In this document: piece by piece, positions 1 to 11,875 of the stretch
Numbering within the stretch: the first letter of the stretch is position 1
Layout of the letters: the number at the start of each line of letters is the position of its first letter
Source: Antitrichia curtipendula
Taxonomy: Eukaryota > Streptophyta > Bryopsida > Hypnales > Leucodontaceae
Direction: 5' to 3'
Assembly: GCA_951230915.1 (NCBI GenBank)
Contig: OX579639.1
Coordinates: 22,878,001-22,942,000 of the forward strand
Length of the DNA: 64,000 nucleotides
Notes under the pieces: generated by a model
The model's input: the letters and a program-made list of their open reading frames with translations, nothing else
Databases searched by the model: none
Told to the model about the DNA's origin: nothing
Position numbers and translations under genes: made by a program

Positions 1-1598
1 AGTGGGTTGGCCGCTGACGTCGGACTTCAGGAGTGTTCGATTGCGTAAGCCTCAAGTCATGGGAGTGCGGGGAGGTAAATTTCGCACCCAGGATCCGTCT
101 CACGGCAAGTCAGCCCTCCTTGGTTGTTGCTCCCAAACGTACTCCAGTTATTTTTAAAACTAAATCATGGATTTCCACAATACCGTACTGCCTTCATATA
201 TCGATCGTCTGAGGATTTCTTTGTTTTAGGACTTGGGGTTCAAATAAGTTTTAAGTCAGAGTAGCATCGCTCTAGCAGTATTCGTTGTGTGCAAACGATA
301 ATGTACAATTTAGAGTGGCCAGTATTACTCAAATTATAATTCAATGATGATGTAATTCTTCTAATCGATCAAAATGAAGTTCAAAAACTATAACATGGAA
401 TTTAGCATGTTTGAATTTGTAATATTTGCAAATTTTGGTGTTGCCAGAACTCGAAAGTTTGGATATTTATACACTATTCATTCTCAGATATATAAAAATG
501 GATTTCATACATGTAGAGTGAAAACTGGTGATACGAAATGGAAGCGTTGTTAAAAAAAAATTTAAAAGGAGAAATCTTAGAGTGGATTTCACGACCCGTC
601 GACATTCTGGCGTACGTTACAACCCCACGTACCATTGTCCGTCCGCCCTCGGTGTGTTTGACGTGATGCTGATGACGGAATACATATTTAATTTATCTTT
701 CTTCTAGATCTTCCGTGAGCTCCGTCTGCCTCCGCAAATCATAGCTTGGAGAACGTTTGCCGGATGGGCCCCAAGTGCTGCACCTTTTTTTGCTAACTAA
801 TTATCTTTTCATGACGTCAACATCATTCTTGAAAGAAAAGCAGACTCAAATGAAAAACAACAATTTGTCACAAGTTGTGAGGCCCAAATTTGATGCTTTT
901 GGTTTGACTGATCGAGGCCCGAGATTTTTTGATCCGGTCGATCATCGACCAATGTCTGGACTGGCTCTGCGAAGCAGATTCTGAGTGGGGGGATCCAAGC
1001 TTGGGACGCTTCTCAACCTCCTGAAGAAACCTGGATTTGTTCTTGCAATCTTGCAATGAATTGAAGTCCCTCATTTACGAAGGAAGAAAAATAAGGAAAT
1101 TTACAAAAGAAAAGAAACTCCGGAAGAAACTTCGACTGCAGGTCCAGGCCGCCTGCAGCCAGTTGCGGACTTGCGGTGGTCAAGGTCACGTGTTTTTACA
1201 AACTGTAAATTCTTTAACTTACAAGTGCTTCTCGGCACACGTGCAACTTTTACAAGTGTACCGGGCGCCCCGAAGTCTGCCCGAGGGCACACAGGTGTTT
1301 TCATGGGAGACTGCATTACATTGTTTACCAATGAGGCAAAGGGACCCTTTTGCATCCTTGAAAAGAAGATTGACCCTACAATGCACAAAATTGTCTTATA
1401 TGGCTCCTCAATCAACCCCAATTTTTGGATTGACTAACAAAGTCTTCCCATACATCTGGCGGAGCATAATGTCAATGCATGAGAGTTTTGTTGTCATGGT
1501 ATGTTTTCATTGGTTAAGGAGAGGCAAATTAAGAATGATAATGCTCACTGCTTGCCTTGTGCAAGTTTTTAGTAGGGTGGGTATGAAGTAGAAATTTC
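1..1598. other. No supported gene; less AT-rich pocket near 590-1440
   Basis: This stretch has no recognisable gene. From about 590 to 1440 the base composition is richer in G and C than the flanks, and overlapping ORFs run in several frames: 1037-1591 on +, which opens only with TTG, and 1101-1421 on -. None resembles a protein family I know and none is flanked by convincing splice sites. It may be an eroded gene, a promoter, or the end of a gene outside the window. The first 590 bases are plain AT-rich DNA. Confidence 0.4.
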
Positions 1599-1927
1599 AT
1601 TGATGGGCAATTTCGTTAAAATGGCATATTCCGTATGCCATTTTCAGAGCGGCCACTTTGAACTGCGAAAGTGACATCTACGAGGGTTATAGATTACATA
1701 AATCTTTGTCTTATATAGATTTCAGAAATCTAGCACAAATGTACATTTCAAATCGCGCGGTCTGAACTTTGAAAGCAACATCTATGACTATTGTAGATTT
1801 CAGACATCTATAAGTGGTTTAGATTTCAGAAATCTAGGACAGTTGAACATTTCAGAGCGGCCGCTCGGAACTGTGAAAACTGCCAAAGTTACGGAATTTC
1901 GCCATTTTAACGAAATTGCCCATATTG
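1599..1927. mobile_element. MITE-like element, copy 1 (about 320 bp)
   Basis: The ends 1603-1625 and 1901-1923 are perfect 23-bp inverted repeats, starting ATGGGCAATTTCG. The interior carries short palindromic blocks of the type AGATTTCAGAAATCT and has no coding capacity. The same 4-bp word ATTG flanks both ends (1599-1602 and 1924-1927), a possible target-site duplication. A diverged relative lies near 4147-4487. This structure is typical of a non-autonomous DNA transposon; the superfamily is not clear. Confidence 0.75.
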
Positions 1928-2109
1928 GTCTAATACTGAGAGAAATCTGAGAGAAATTTGTACTACTACCTACTACCAACCAGTATTAACTTAGTGAGTG
2001 CAAATCCACCTAACATTTAATCTAAATGCACGAGACTGTTGCCGTTGTGACATGTTTTGATTGGTTAAGCAATCAAAGAAATCAAAGGGTTGAATTCTCC
2101 TACATTGAC

Positions 2110-2262
2110 ATTATGTTTGGTAATTGCAATTGAAAGTAGGCCAAGTCATCAAGAATAATCACAAATTTGAACTAACTGAGGATTAGCCTAGTAGGTCCTA
2201 ACTGAGGATTATTCTTGATAATTTGGCTTGCTTAATTGCTTTACAATTACCTCATAATACCT
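2110..2262. repeat. Short foldback repeat
   Basis: An imperfect hairpin. The left arm (about 2117-2162) contains CATCAAGAATAATC, and the right arm (about 2203-2251) contains the complement GATTATTCTTGATAA followed by further complementary sequence. Arms are about 45 bp with some mismatches and a short loop. Its size and structure suit a small MITE. No coding sequence. Confidence 0.6.
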
Positions 2263-4146
2263 TTGAACCATGGGGAGGACCATTGCTTAGTATACAATGT
2301 TATATGAGCCATTGTGTGCTTCAAAGTGGGGGCTAATACCGATAGTGATAGTTGTGTATTTTTTTCAAGTATTTTGGTGGAGGGTAATTGAAATGGTTTA
2401 TTGTGACAATGAGTTATTTTATTGTAATCAAGATTTTTTTAAATTTGAGACTTTTATATATGCACTCATATTCATACTCGTATTTGTATTGGTATTCATC
2501 TCTGAATATGTTTTTGAATTTATTTTTTCATTTATTTTGAGAAGGAAGGGGGGCGTAATTGAAATCTCATTAGAGAAAATTTTAGTCCTTTGGAGGGTTG
2601 TTTGACTACATGCAAATTTGCAAAAAAAAAAAAAAAATCAGCCCAAATCTTAGCACAAAGAATCTAGTTAGTTTGAGTCATTTTGTGTGCCCCATCGGAT
2701 TGGCAAATAAATAAATACTATTATTTTTTATTTTTTATTTAAAATGAATCAATACATATAATCTTTATTTCATTATATTTGCACATCAGTCAGAAGTCAA
2801 ATAACCTTCCACAAGACCCAAATTTTCTCAAATGAATGGATTGCTTGATTCTTTTGACTAGGTAGCGGGTTATGGATGAAAGGCTTTAGCCTTGAAATGC
2901 CAAAGCTATTATTCTAGAGTAGATTGAGCGGAAAATCATTCTATAATTAGATAAATGAATTTTTTGAGATTTTTTTCAAAAAAAATTGTATATGAAAAAA
3001 AAATCTTGAAGAATAATTATATTCTTAGTGTTTATCAAATTTGATATTCCAAAGGAAAAAAATATTTAGTAGAGAAGTGTCAATGTTAGCCTTTACTTGC
3101 AAGCTTGTGGCACATAGAATTAAGCCTATATATATGCATTTAACTTAGGAAAAAAAAAAATTCCCATATTTTTAGTGAATCTATTATAATATGTAAATTT
3201 TTCATGAATTTTGGTGAATTTTGAATATATTGTGGTATTTTGAAGCAATAGTATAGAAATTTATCTAGATTATAAACTTTACTAAAACAATCCATTTTTT
3301 TACCACAATCATATTTTACAATGAAGATCGTCATTGTAAAAGGAAAACAATTCATTTTTCACCAAAATTTGTGAAATTTACCAATCTATAGTAATATTGA
3401 TGCTAAATTTATAATTGCAATAAAATACTCAATTCTAATAACTTTTAATAAATTAAAGATGAAATGAATACTAGACTTTTTAAGCTATACTTTGTTGATT
3501 GAAGTCAAATGCAAAAAAGATCATTTTATTAGCATAACTTAAATTTTGGAATTTTTAAATCAAAGTTTAGTATAATTATGGTGATCCATTTTCACTTTAC
3601 TTTTTGGCAAAGATCCCTATAAAATCCAAAAATAATCCAAATGACCAAAATAAACATCAAGAAGTAAATATAGCCAAAAGCATTCATCTTTCATTGTAAA
3701 AAGAAGCAAATTTGTTTTTATCAAAGTCATTGAAGTGCAATAAAATTGCACCAATGGCATTCCTAGGCTAATTCCTTAAACCTTCAATGCTAAACCATCC
3801 AATAGGTGGATGGTGGTTGCTTTGGAAAGTGCACTATACCTAATGAATATTTATTAAAGAAGCTTAAAAATAAACGATTAATTTTTTAATAAAAAAAAGT
3901 GGGAATGTTCTACATAAATTGATGACAAATGTATTCAAGAGAAGGTAAACTTATTCATTTTGGATTTTTAAAAGTAATCTAACTTAAACAAGTTAGCTAA
4001 AAAATTATTTAATTACTTAATGCCTTTGTGCTTGTTTTTTTTGTATTATTTCAAAAATTGTTCTAAAAACAATATTGCCCTCAACAATTTTGCAAGGACA
4101 AATCTTAATTTCTGAATCCTTAAACCCAAATGTGCTACAAAGTGAT
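2263..4146. other. AT-rich intergenic DNA
   Basis: No gene is supported. A 102-codon ORF at 2297-2605 is hydrophobic only because it translates T-rich DNA (repeated TATTTGTATT-like words), and it resembles nothing known. The rest is homopolymer-rich AT DNA without recognisable repeats or splice-bounded ORFs. Confidence 0.55.
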
Positions 4147-4487
4147 GGAGAATTTCATTAAAATGGTGCCATTTTGCAACTTTGGCACTTTTTTAGAATG
4201 GACCGCGTAGTCTAAATGTACATCTGTCATAGATGTTTGAAATCTATAGTAATCTTAGATGTTTAAAATATATACCAATCTTACATGTCTAAAATCTTTA
4301 AGAGTCCTAAATGACACTTTAGTGTTTTAGACCGTGCAGTCTAAAATCTATATAAATCTTAGATGTTTGAAATTTATACTAGCCTAGGATGTTTGAAATG
4401 TATACCTATTCTAAATGTCATTTTTACAATTTAGACTGTACAGTCTAAAAATGGTGTATGGAATATGCCATTTTAATAAAATTCTCT
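4147..4487. mobile_element. MITE-like element, copy 2, diverged
   Basis: The left end GAGAATTTCATTAAAATGG (about 4148) and right end CCATTTTAATAAAATTCTC (to about 4487) are inverted repeats, with a mismatch, and are clearly related to the ends of the element at 1603-1923. The interior repeats the block TAGATGTTTGAAATCTATA several times in varied form. It is non-coding and more decayed than copy 1. Confidence 0.65.
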
Positions 4488-7400
4488 ACAATGGCATTTG
4501 GATGATTTCAAATGAGCAATAAATGATGAAGAATTTAGATATTTCATCTTTTTTTTTTCTTTAAGTTCTTTAAATAAGTTTGCATTGTCAGTTTGTGGAA
4601 ATTACTCCATTAAAGTTTTGTTGGCTTCTCTACACAAAATAAATCATTAAGAGTAGATTACAAAAGATAATTATAGCAACTTCCATTTCTTGCTTTAGAT
4701 TTGAGTTTTAGTTATAAATGGTTTTTGAATTTGAACTAACTAATGAAATAAGGTTTGTTATGTATACTTTCTAATCCAATATGTTTATTTTTGAAAAATT
4801 ATAAATTAAATTATATGTTATATTTTGAACATTGGACCAAATACTACAATCTATTTATTTTCTAATTATAAAATGACTTTGAAATTTGATTCATCCTATA
4901 ATACACACCTATGCAACACCAATGGTTATATGCTAAATTTTTATAAATTTAAAGCATGTATTGTACATGACATAAATTATATATACTACTTCTTCAAGCA
5001 TTCATAGCGATTTCAATTTTTATCAAAAGAATTTGAAACTTTTATGACTAATAGAAGACATGAGATTTCATCCTTGAAAAATAAAATAAAATAATTTACA
5101 CTATATGTAGTGCAAAAAATAGAGCATACAAAACAAACAATATTGTAGTTGTTTCCTTCCCAAATCACTTGGTCACTTGGGCGATGATTTTAAAATGAAA
5201 TTCTAAAATGAAATAATTTTGATAATTTGTTCTTTTCTTCTACTCATCTTTTCTCTTCCTCCCCTTTTTTCTCACATATTAGTAAAATTTCAACAACTAG
5301 GACAACAAAAAATAGAAGAAGAAATCTGTAGTTAACTAAAAGAATACAAAACTTATGCTTAAATTTTTTATTGATAGTATATAGTGGAAAATATTATGTA
5401 AATGACCATGACTTCTTTTTAGTGTGTTCTTACAATGAGATTAAGAATTTAAAATAATAATATAAAATGAATAATTTTCATTTATTGTAATAAATATTTT
5501 TTATTTATTTAATAAATACCTCAATTAAAAATTATCTTAAAAAATTTAACTACAATTATCAAAACAAAAATATATTTCTTGCAATAAAATAACGATTAAA
5601 CAACTAAAACAAATTATAACAATAAGTTAGCATTCTAATAGTAAAATAACATTAAGCCTTAGAGTTCCAAGACTCCCCAAAGGCGAATTCTTAGAGGGCT
5701 CTTAGGACTTTGGACAAGTACCTATGATCTCAATTTTTGGCAAGATTTTTTTAATTTATTTTAAATATAATAAAATTTATTAGCTTTTAGAGAAAATAAA
5801 TTTTTGTTTCAGTTGGTATCTAAGAGCAAAGATTATGCCACAATAAGCTCTAAATAGGCAAGGGTGGGCAACACCAAAAAAAAAGTGAAATAATTTTTAA
5901 TAAAATTTATTTCTTATATATTATGTCATTTCTAGTTGGAAAGATTTGATTTGCTCCATTTGGAATTTTGGATAAGTGATGAGAAAGTTATGAAGCTTCT
6001 TGTTTTGTAGGCAATCTTAGCAAATTCTAAAAAAGTAATGTATTGTCAAATCCATTTATGAACTTAATTTAAATAATTTTTTAATAAATAAAATTTCACA
6101 TAGTTTCTCTTTCTAGATAGAACAATCTTTCTATTGCAATTAGTGTATTTCAGTACCATCTAAAAGTTATTAAAGATTTAGTTTTTCCTTCTATCTCACA
6201 CCTACTTTTGGACATAACAATTTTCTTGGGAATGAAAATTAAGTGCTTTTAAAAAGAACCCCTACATTCTCAACTCAATTCTTCAACAAAAAGAAATTAA
6301 AATTAAAATTTGGTAGTGCAAAAATTTTAAGCTAAAAGGACTCAATGTCAAAAAATCTAGTCATAGAAGATCCAGAAAAAATTGTTTTCTTCACTTTAAA
6401 TGCAAATATCTTGCAATCTATATCGTCAAAGTTTCTGAAATTTCTACCATCTATTCTTAAATTTGTCTAGTGCAAAATTTTATGGTTAGATATGCCCAAA
6501 AAAAAGTTTTAAGAAGTTTTACACCTTGCAATAGAAATGGCAGCTTTGAGTGTGTTTTTTTTATAGAAAGAAGGCTATGGTCATGTAGGGATTAATGTCA
6601 TTGCAACAAGCTTAATACTACACTTTAAAAAGTGCTCCAAAATTCAAAATTTTAGGACAATATAAGTGCACTAAAATGATTGAATTCTATTTATAGTAAA
6701 AACGGTTTGAATTAATTTTCTTTTTTAGCAAAAATTACAAACATTTTGTCCAACTAGAAGATCATTTTGGGATGGAGGGAGTATTATTTACCACTAGATG
6801 GTTAAATTTTGAAAATTTGAATTCATATTTGGAATTCAAGACCCCAAGTTTTATAAAAAAAGTCACAAACCACAAAATTAATGGTCTAAAATAGGGGGAG
6901 GCTTTTACATTTATCCCCTTTCATCCTACAAAGGTGAAAAAGACCTCACAACCATATCAATGTTCAAGAAAAATTGGCAGCTGATTCATCATTAGTTGGT
7001 GGAATTGGGAAAAAAAAATGTCTACAATTAGAAAATGTCCAAAAAGCCTTGGGAAAAAAATCTATAGTATAAATTTTTTGTGTAGAATAAAAAATAGAGT
7101 AAATCACTAGACTCATTACTTGAGAAACTATTTTTTAATATGTGAATTCAAGGAAAATAATTGATAAAACTCCAAAAATGATCAAGGACTACATATCTAG
7201 CTCTTGCAATCTAGCGTGGCGTAGCTGCATCCATTAAACCGGTAGCCAATGGTCATGTAAACCACTCCCGTGATTTGTCCCGTTCATTATGCGGGAGGAT
7301 CTTGTGCCACAATTAGGGGTTCTATACATATAATACCCAATTACACAATTTTGCTTGCATAATCGGGCATTATGGATTATTCATCCAAAAAAAATTCTGT

Positions 7401-10400
7401 CGTCCAAATTTTTGTCCAACTTCAATGAACTAATTTTATTTTTTTAGCAAAAATTACAAACATTTTATCCAACTTGAAGTTATAATTGCCTGTTGAATGG
7501 ACCGACCCCACCAATTGAACCACACAAGTGACTCAATGAATGGCCGGTATTGTATACTGATTCCAATTCTAAGTTATTTTTATCAAAATTTTATTTACAG
7601 ACTTACAAGACATAATTATATTGCATAAATAAACATCTAAGGTATTAATTGTCTAAGAACTCAATGAATTCACTCCATACCATGATTCCCTTGGATGGAT
7701 GAATTCTTGCTCATAACTTTTGAGTTTGAAGTCAATTTTATAAAATAGTTGAAACAAAGGTACATGTGTGGTAGTTTTAGATTTTAAATTATTTTAAAAT
7801 ATTTTAAAATTATTTTATTATTTTTAAATAGCCCCTACTTAGATGTCTGCTTTTGCCATTTGGAAGATTTTAGTACTTTTTTTGACCCCAAAATGTAAAT
7901 TTGAAGGTCAAAATTGGAACATGAAGATTTTTACTAAAGTTATACAAGCCCGTGGAGAAATTTCCTAAAAATAAAATAAAATGCCTAGCTTCTACATGTG
8001 CTCAAAGTACACTACCTTTGCGCAAGTGTAGAGAACACAATTGTTTTTCCTCTAAAATGAAAATGGTTGAGAAGGAGCACCTTTGACAATTTCATGGAAA
8101 AATGACTATTTAAAAAAATATATATATATATTTTTACTGTTTTCTAAAAGTCAAACATCAGAATATCCATTTTCTTGGTATTTTCCATTGCTAGTTTTTT
8201 TGCCTAACTTTAAAAGATTTTTATAAATATAATAATTAGTATTCTTTACAAATTATTCATATTTAATTTATTTTTTTTCAAATAATTCCCAAAGTCATAG
8301 TATTGGCTAAAATAGGTCGTTCTTAGACAAAACATAAAGTGTTTTTTGCAACAATCCTTAAACAAATTGCACAATTTTGTAACAAAAATAGATACACTGA
8401 CTAAGTAAAAAAACCCGATGAGCTATTGACAATGTAACAATAGTGGTTTAAAAGTGTCCAATGGATGACTTTCCAAATCAAGGTACAAATGAAGAGTGCA
8501 CCTATTAATCTAAGAATCACATCATTTTTGAATTTCAACTACCTTAATCATAAGTCAACATCCTTTGAGTGTTAACATACTCAACTTCATTAGTGCAAGT
8601 GGGATGGTTATAAACCACTAACTGTATATTCTAAGAGTATCAATAATTGTTACAACAACACAATCATCAATATTGTTACTAACTGGTCCACAGTTCTTGA
8701 GCTTAGAGAAACACAATGTATGTACAGTTGTACACTTTTATAAAACAACTATTAGATAAAAAAAAATGGGGCCTCTATAAGGTCGCTAGTGCTAGACCAA
8801 CAATCTAAAATAGAAGCTACGTCAAATTAAAATTAAATTTTTTTTAATATATATTTTTTCAAATTTTTTATTTATTTTTATTTGTACCTCTAGGGAAGCT
8901 GGTCCAGAGTCAGATAACCCTTTTGAGGCCCCAAATTTTCAATAATGTATAAAATCACTTTCTAATACCTACATTTTCTTTAGCTAGCAATACCAATGCT
9001 AGTTAGTCTTTGATCAGCAATGTTGATATAATAACAATACCAATATCCCACATTTTAATCCAAGCATGTTTATTTACCAAAACTAGTCTTTGATTTAGCA
9101 TATTAATCCAACATTGTGTTAAGCATATCACAAGAATTGCAATAGTATTTGATCTCATCTTTGATCTAGCCCCAAGTATGCAAAACTTGTATTGTCGGCA
9201 TTAAAATGGCTTAGAAGATTTCTTTGTAAAAAATTATATCAAATTAAAAGGACAAAAAAATTAAGTGAAGACCAAATTAAATAAAACGAAATGTAGAAAA
9301 TGTTTTGTTGCATATTTATTAAGATAAATTCCTAATATAAATGAAGAATTGAAACACTCATGCATAATTTTCAAAATTCCATACAAAAGTTCTTTCCAAT
9401 TAAAATAATAATTCATTCATAGTGATTTATTTATAATAAAAAAATCTTAAAATTTTATTAAAAAGCCTTGAAAGTTGGGTAGCATGTCCCACAATGCAAG
9501 TATTAAAGAAACTCATATAATTAGGTTTTGAATGCTATTATTGTCTTCAAAGAATATCCATTTCATATATATAATTATATTTTGGATCCTTATTAAAAGG
9601 GCTATAAATTTTTTCTATATTAAAACAAATTATATCCCTTGAGATTGGATTGAAATGCATTATAAGTGGTTATAATCAAGGCCATAGGGTAAATGCATGG
9701 TTGATTGGTTGAGTGGCTCAAAAACATGACAAACTCTCAATTCCTGCACAAAATCAATTTTCAAATGCCTAAAAGGTACATTGAAAAAATTAAAAGTTAA
9801 ATAAAAAGTTCAATTTAGAGGCTTGAAGCCTTGAACTTCATTCTAAATACAACCATGTTGTTGAATATTTTTTAGAGCATTTTATAAAAGTGTTGGGAAC
9901 TTTTAAAAATTCATGAGTGAGACGAATATGTTGTTAGCAAATTTTTCAAGGACTTTTTAAAGATGGTTTTGGTACTTAATATCATAGAAAGGACTACAAT
10001 TGTAGTAGCTATTTGAGTAAATTTTTATTAAATTATAATCTTGTGGTGTAGATATGTATTGAACACTTGCAAAGGACTTTTTAATGACTTTTCAAACACC
10101 AATTTTTATGAAGTCTTTTTTTCTTAGCCAATATTTTTTTTTTCAAAAATTATTTTTCTAAAGTATAATAATTTTTTAAGGTCTAGGGGCGCTCAAAAAG
10201 CTAAGTGCTTTTAAATTTTTTTTAAATTTGTAATTTGTAAAATTTACTTCCAAGCATTTTAATCTCAAACAATTTACTCACAAAAAAGGACTTTTTGAAT
10301 TTGGACTTTTACCAAAAATGAGCCACTCAACTATGCATTCGCCCCATATAATAAGGGATTTGTATACCTAGGTTACAAAGTAATGAATTAGATATTTATA

Positions 10401-11007
10401 AACCATCCAAAACATTGTATTTTTCAAAATTAAACTAATTTCTTAAAGAAAAATATCAAATTTCAATTCTATAGTATTTTAGCTTTCATATTGTACAAAG
10501 TGTCACTAATATTTCAAAATTGATAGAAACATTAATTGTATGAGATGTTTTACATGTTTTTTTGTTTCCATTTTTCAATGGAATAAGTTTGTTGTTTTGT
10601 AAGCAAAGTGCTCATAATCATTTTTAGCTCATTTTATATTATGCATGTTAACCCTTAAACGATGTTGAGGTCCAAAAGTAGCCAATGGATGACTTGATTG
10701 TTCATTGTAGAAACAAACAATGAACCTATTGATACAATAATCCAAGCATTTGGGTGACTACCTTGGTCATGGGGGGGCTTTGTCCTTTAAGGATGAAGGA
10801 GTGACCTTGGAAATTATCCTTTTTCATTACCGTGTAAATCATCGACCAAAGAAATAGCAAAAATACTCATTGGAAGTCAAACTACTATAGAAGACCTTCC
10901 GTTTCACAACAAAATTTCGAGGATGAATAGTTGCACTTCTGTCCTACTACAATGATTCCCTACAATGATTCCTTGGACGTTTGGCATCCATGTTGACGTT
11001 TAAGGAT
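4488..11007. other. AT-rich repeat DNA, gene-free
   Basis: More than 6 kb without a supportable gene. Recognisable pieces are: a decayed, reverse-oriented fragment of the TTAA element family near 6390-6570; an isolated Stowaway-like terminus GGGATGGAGGGAGTA near 6766-6784 with no partner found; and a direct repeat of about 40 bp starting TTTTTTAGCAAAAATTACAA at about 6720 and 7440. A less AT-rich pocket at 7200-7330 has no coding signal. The remainder is AT-rich sequence with frequent stops in all frames. Confidence 0.5.
6390..6570 (-). repeat. Decayed fragment of the TTAA element family
   Basis: Read on the minus strand this matches the 5' third of the elements at 47.8-56.3 kb. It shares the block corresponding to AACTGCCATTTCTA, the GTGGAAATTTCAGAAA-like block, and the spacing between them. 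Neither terminus is recognisable, so it is an old truncated copy. It shows the family is dispersed over the window. Confidence 0.5.
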
Positions 11008-11279
11008 TAAGGCTAGGAAAGATCGACCCCCTTATTGCTCCAACCAAGGGTAAATGTAAAAAAAGTCTCCTACTTCGTGCCACATAAATTTTATATTTCT
11101 TCACACTACTCCTCAATATTCTACGACCCCTGATTGCAAATATGAATTCAGAATTTGCAAATATTTTCATGAGTGGCAAATAAAAAAATTCAGTGTTTTC
11201 TCCATGGGTAGCAATACCGGTAGCAATACCGGTAACAATACTGGTACTGTAAGGGGGTCAATCGTCCTTTAAGGGTTAA
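11008..11279. mobile_element. Short TTAA-flanked element with imperfect TIRs
   Basis: The right end reads AAGGGGGTCAATCG, then CCTTTAAGGG, then TTAA. The left end near 11008-11035 has the rough complement, including GATCGACCCCCTTA. The element would be about 270 bp, non-coding, and terminates like the larger elements at 47.8-56.3 kb. It contains a minisatellite at 11209-11248 made of three 12-13 bp units (GGTAGCAATACC). Its last TTAA supplies the stop codon of the minus-strand ORF next to it. Confidence 0.5.
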
Positions 11280-11677
11280 GGAACCTTTGTCAGTTCACAT
11301 CTCAACTGGTAACGGTATTCCATGATCCACCGCATTGGCAATAAGTTAGGTTCCTCTCTCTTCACACCATTTTCCAACAGCCGCAAGCTCTTGGAGAAGT
11401 GTGACGGAAGGTGTGGTGTGTTGTTAGGGTTTGCAATCTGATAATTTCCACCGCCTTGTTGTGTCTTTGTGTGTTTGCATGCGCTAATTGTTAACTGCAG
11501 ACGCAGTTTTTCTTTCCCCTGTTCCAAACGCGGCGGATACTCCAGGAATTTTCCTCGGACTAGGCTTCGAGGACTTGATCTGAACTTCAGGACTCTCCGG
11601 CTGAGCGTGTCACATTTGTAGCTGCTATCTTCTTCAGACACAACCACAGAGCCATTTGCGGAATTCTCCGATGTCAT
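11276..11677 (-). CDS. Hypothetical ORF divergent from LRRC45, 3' end cut by a repeat
   Basis: An ATG at 11677 (minus) opens 133 codons. The first 60 residues are rich in Ser, Glu, Lys and Arg (MTSENSANGSVVVSEEDSS, then basic segments such as RSLVRGKFLEYP) and look more protein-like than the rest. A GT at the codons for LQ|L could be a splice donor, so this may be only exon 1. The stop codon lies exactly in the terminal TTAA of the adjoining repeat, which suggests the original 3' part was displaced by an insertion. It shares a spacer of about 200 bp with LRRC45, so a bidirectional promoter is plausible. I recognise no family, and it could be non-coding. Confidence 0.35.
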   Translation of the reverse strand: MTSENSANGSVVVSEEDSSYKCDTLSRRVLKFRSSPRSLVRGKFLEYPPRLEQGKEKLRLQLTISACKHTKTQQGGGNYQIANPNNTPHLPSHFSKSLRLLENGVKREEPNLLPMRWIMEYRYQLRCELTKVP

Positions 11678-11875
11678 GCTCAAAAAAGTCGAACCTCCTC
11701 TCTATGCAAAGTATTTTCAGCGCATCGCCACACCTTTCCTCGTCTGTAACTTAATTTGAAAGAACCACGGCCTCACAATGAATCTCGTTTGCACGTAACG
11801 CTTCGAGAGTGCAAGAAAATTGGAGCAGTAGGGAGATTTAAATCTTGAATCGTTGCATGAGTCTCAAAATTGGAT
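11678..11875. promoter_or_regulatory. Divergent intergenic spacer upstream of LRRC45
   Basis: About 200 bp separate the ATG of the minus ORF (11677) from the LRRC45 ATG (11876). It is the only space available for the LRRC45 promoter and 5' UTR before the neighbouring ORF. No clear TATA box is seen. Its role is inferred from position. Confidence 0.35.

Noticed and set aside
1037..1591. 184-codon ORF on +
   Set aside because: It opens with TTG, has no recognisable domain, overlaps ORFs in other frames of similar length and runs up to the edge of a MITE-like element.
2297..2605. Hydrophobic 102-codon ORF resembling a membrane protein
   Set aside because: Hydrophobicity comes from T-rich repetitive DNA; no splice, start or family support.
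6720..6790. Stowaway-like end GGGATGGAGGGAGTA
   Set aside because: No matching opposite end within several hundred bases; kept only as a remark.
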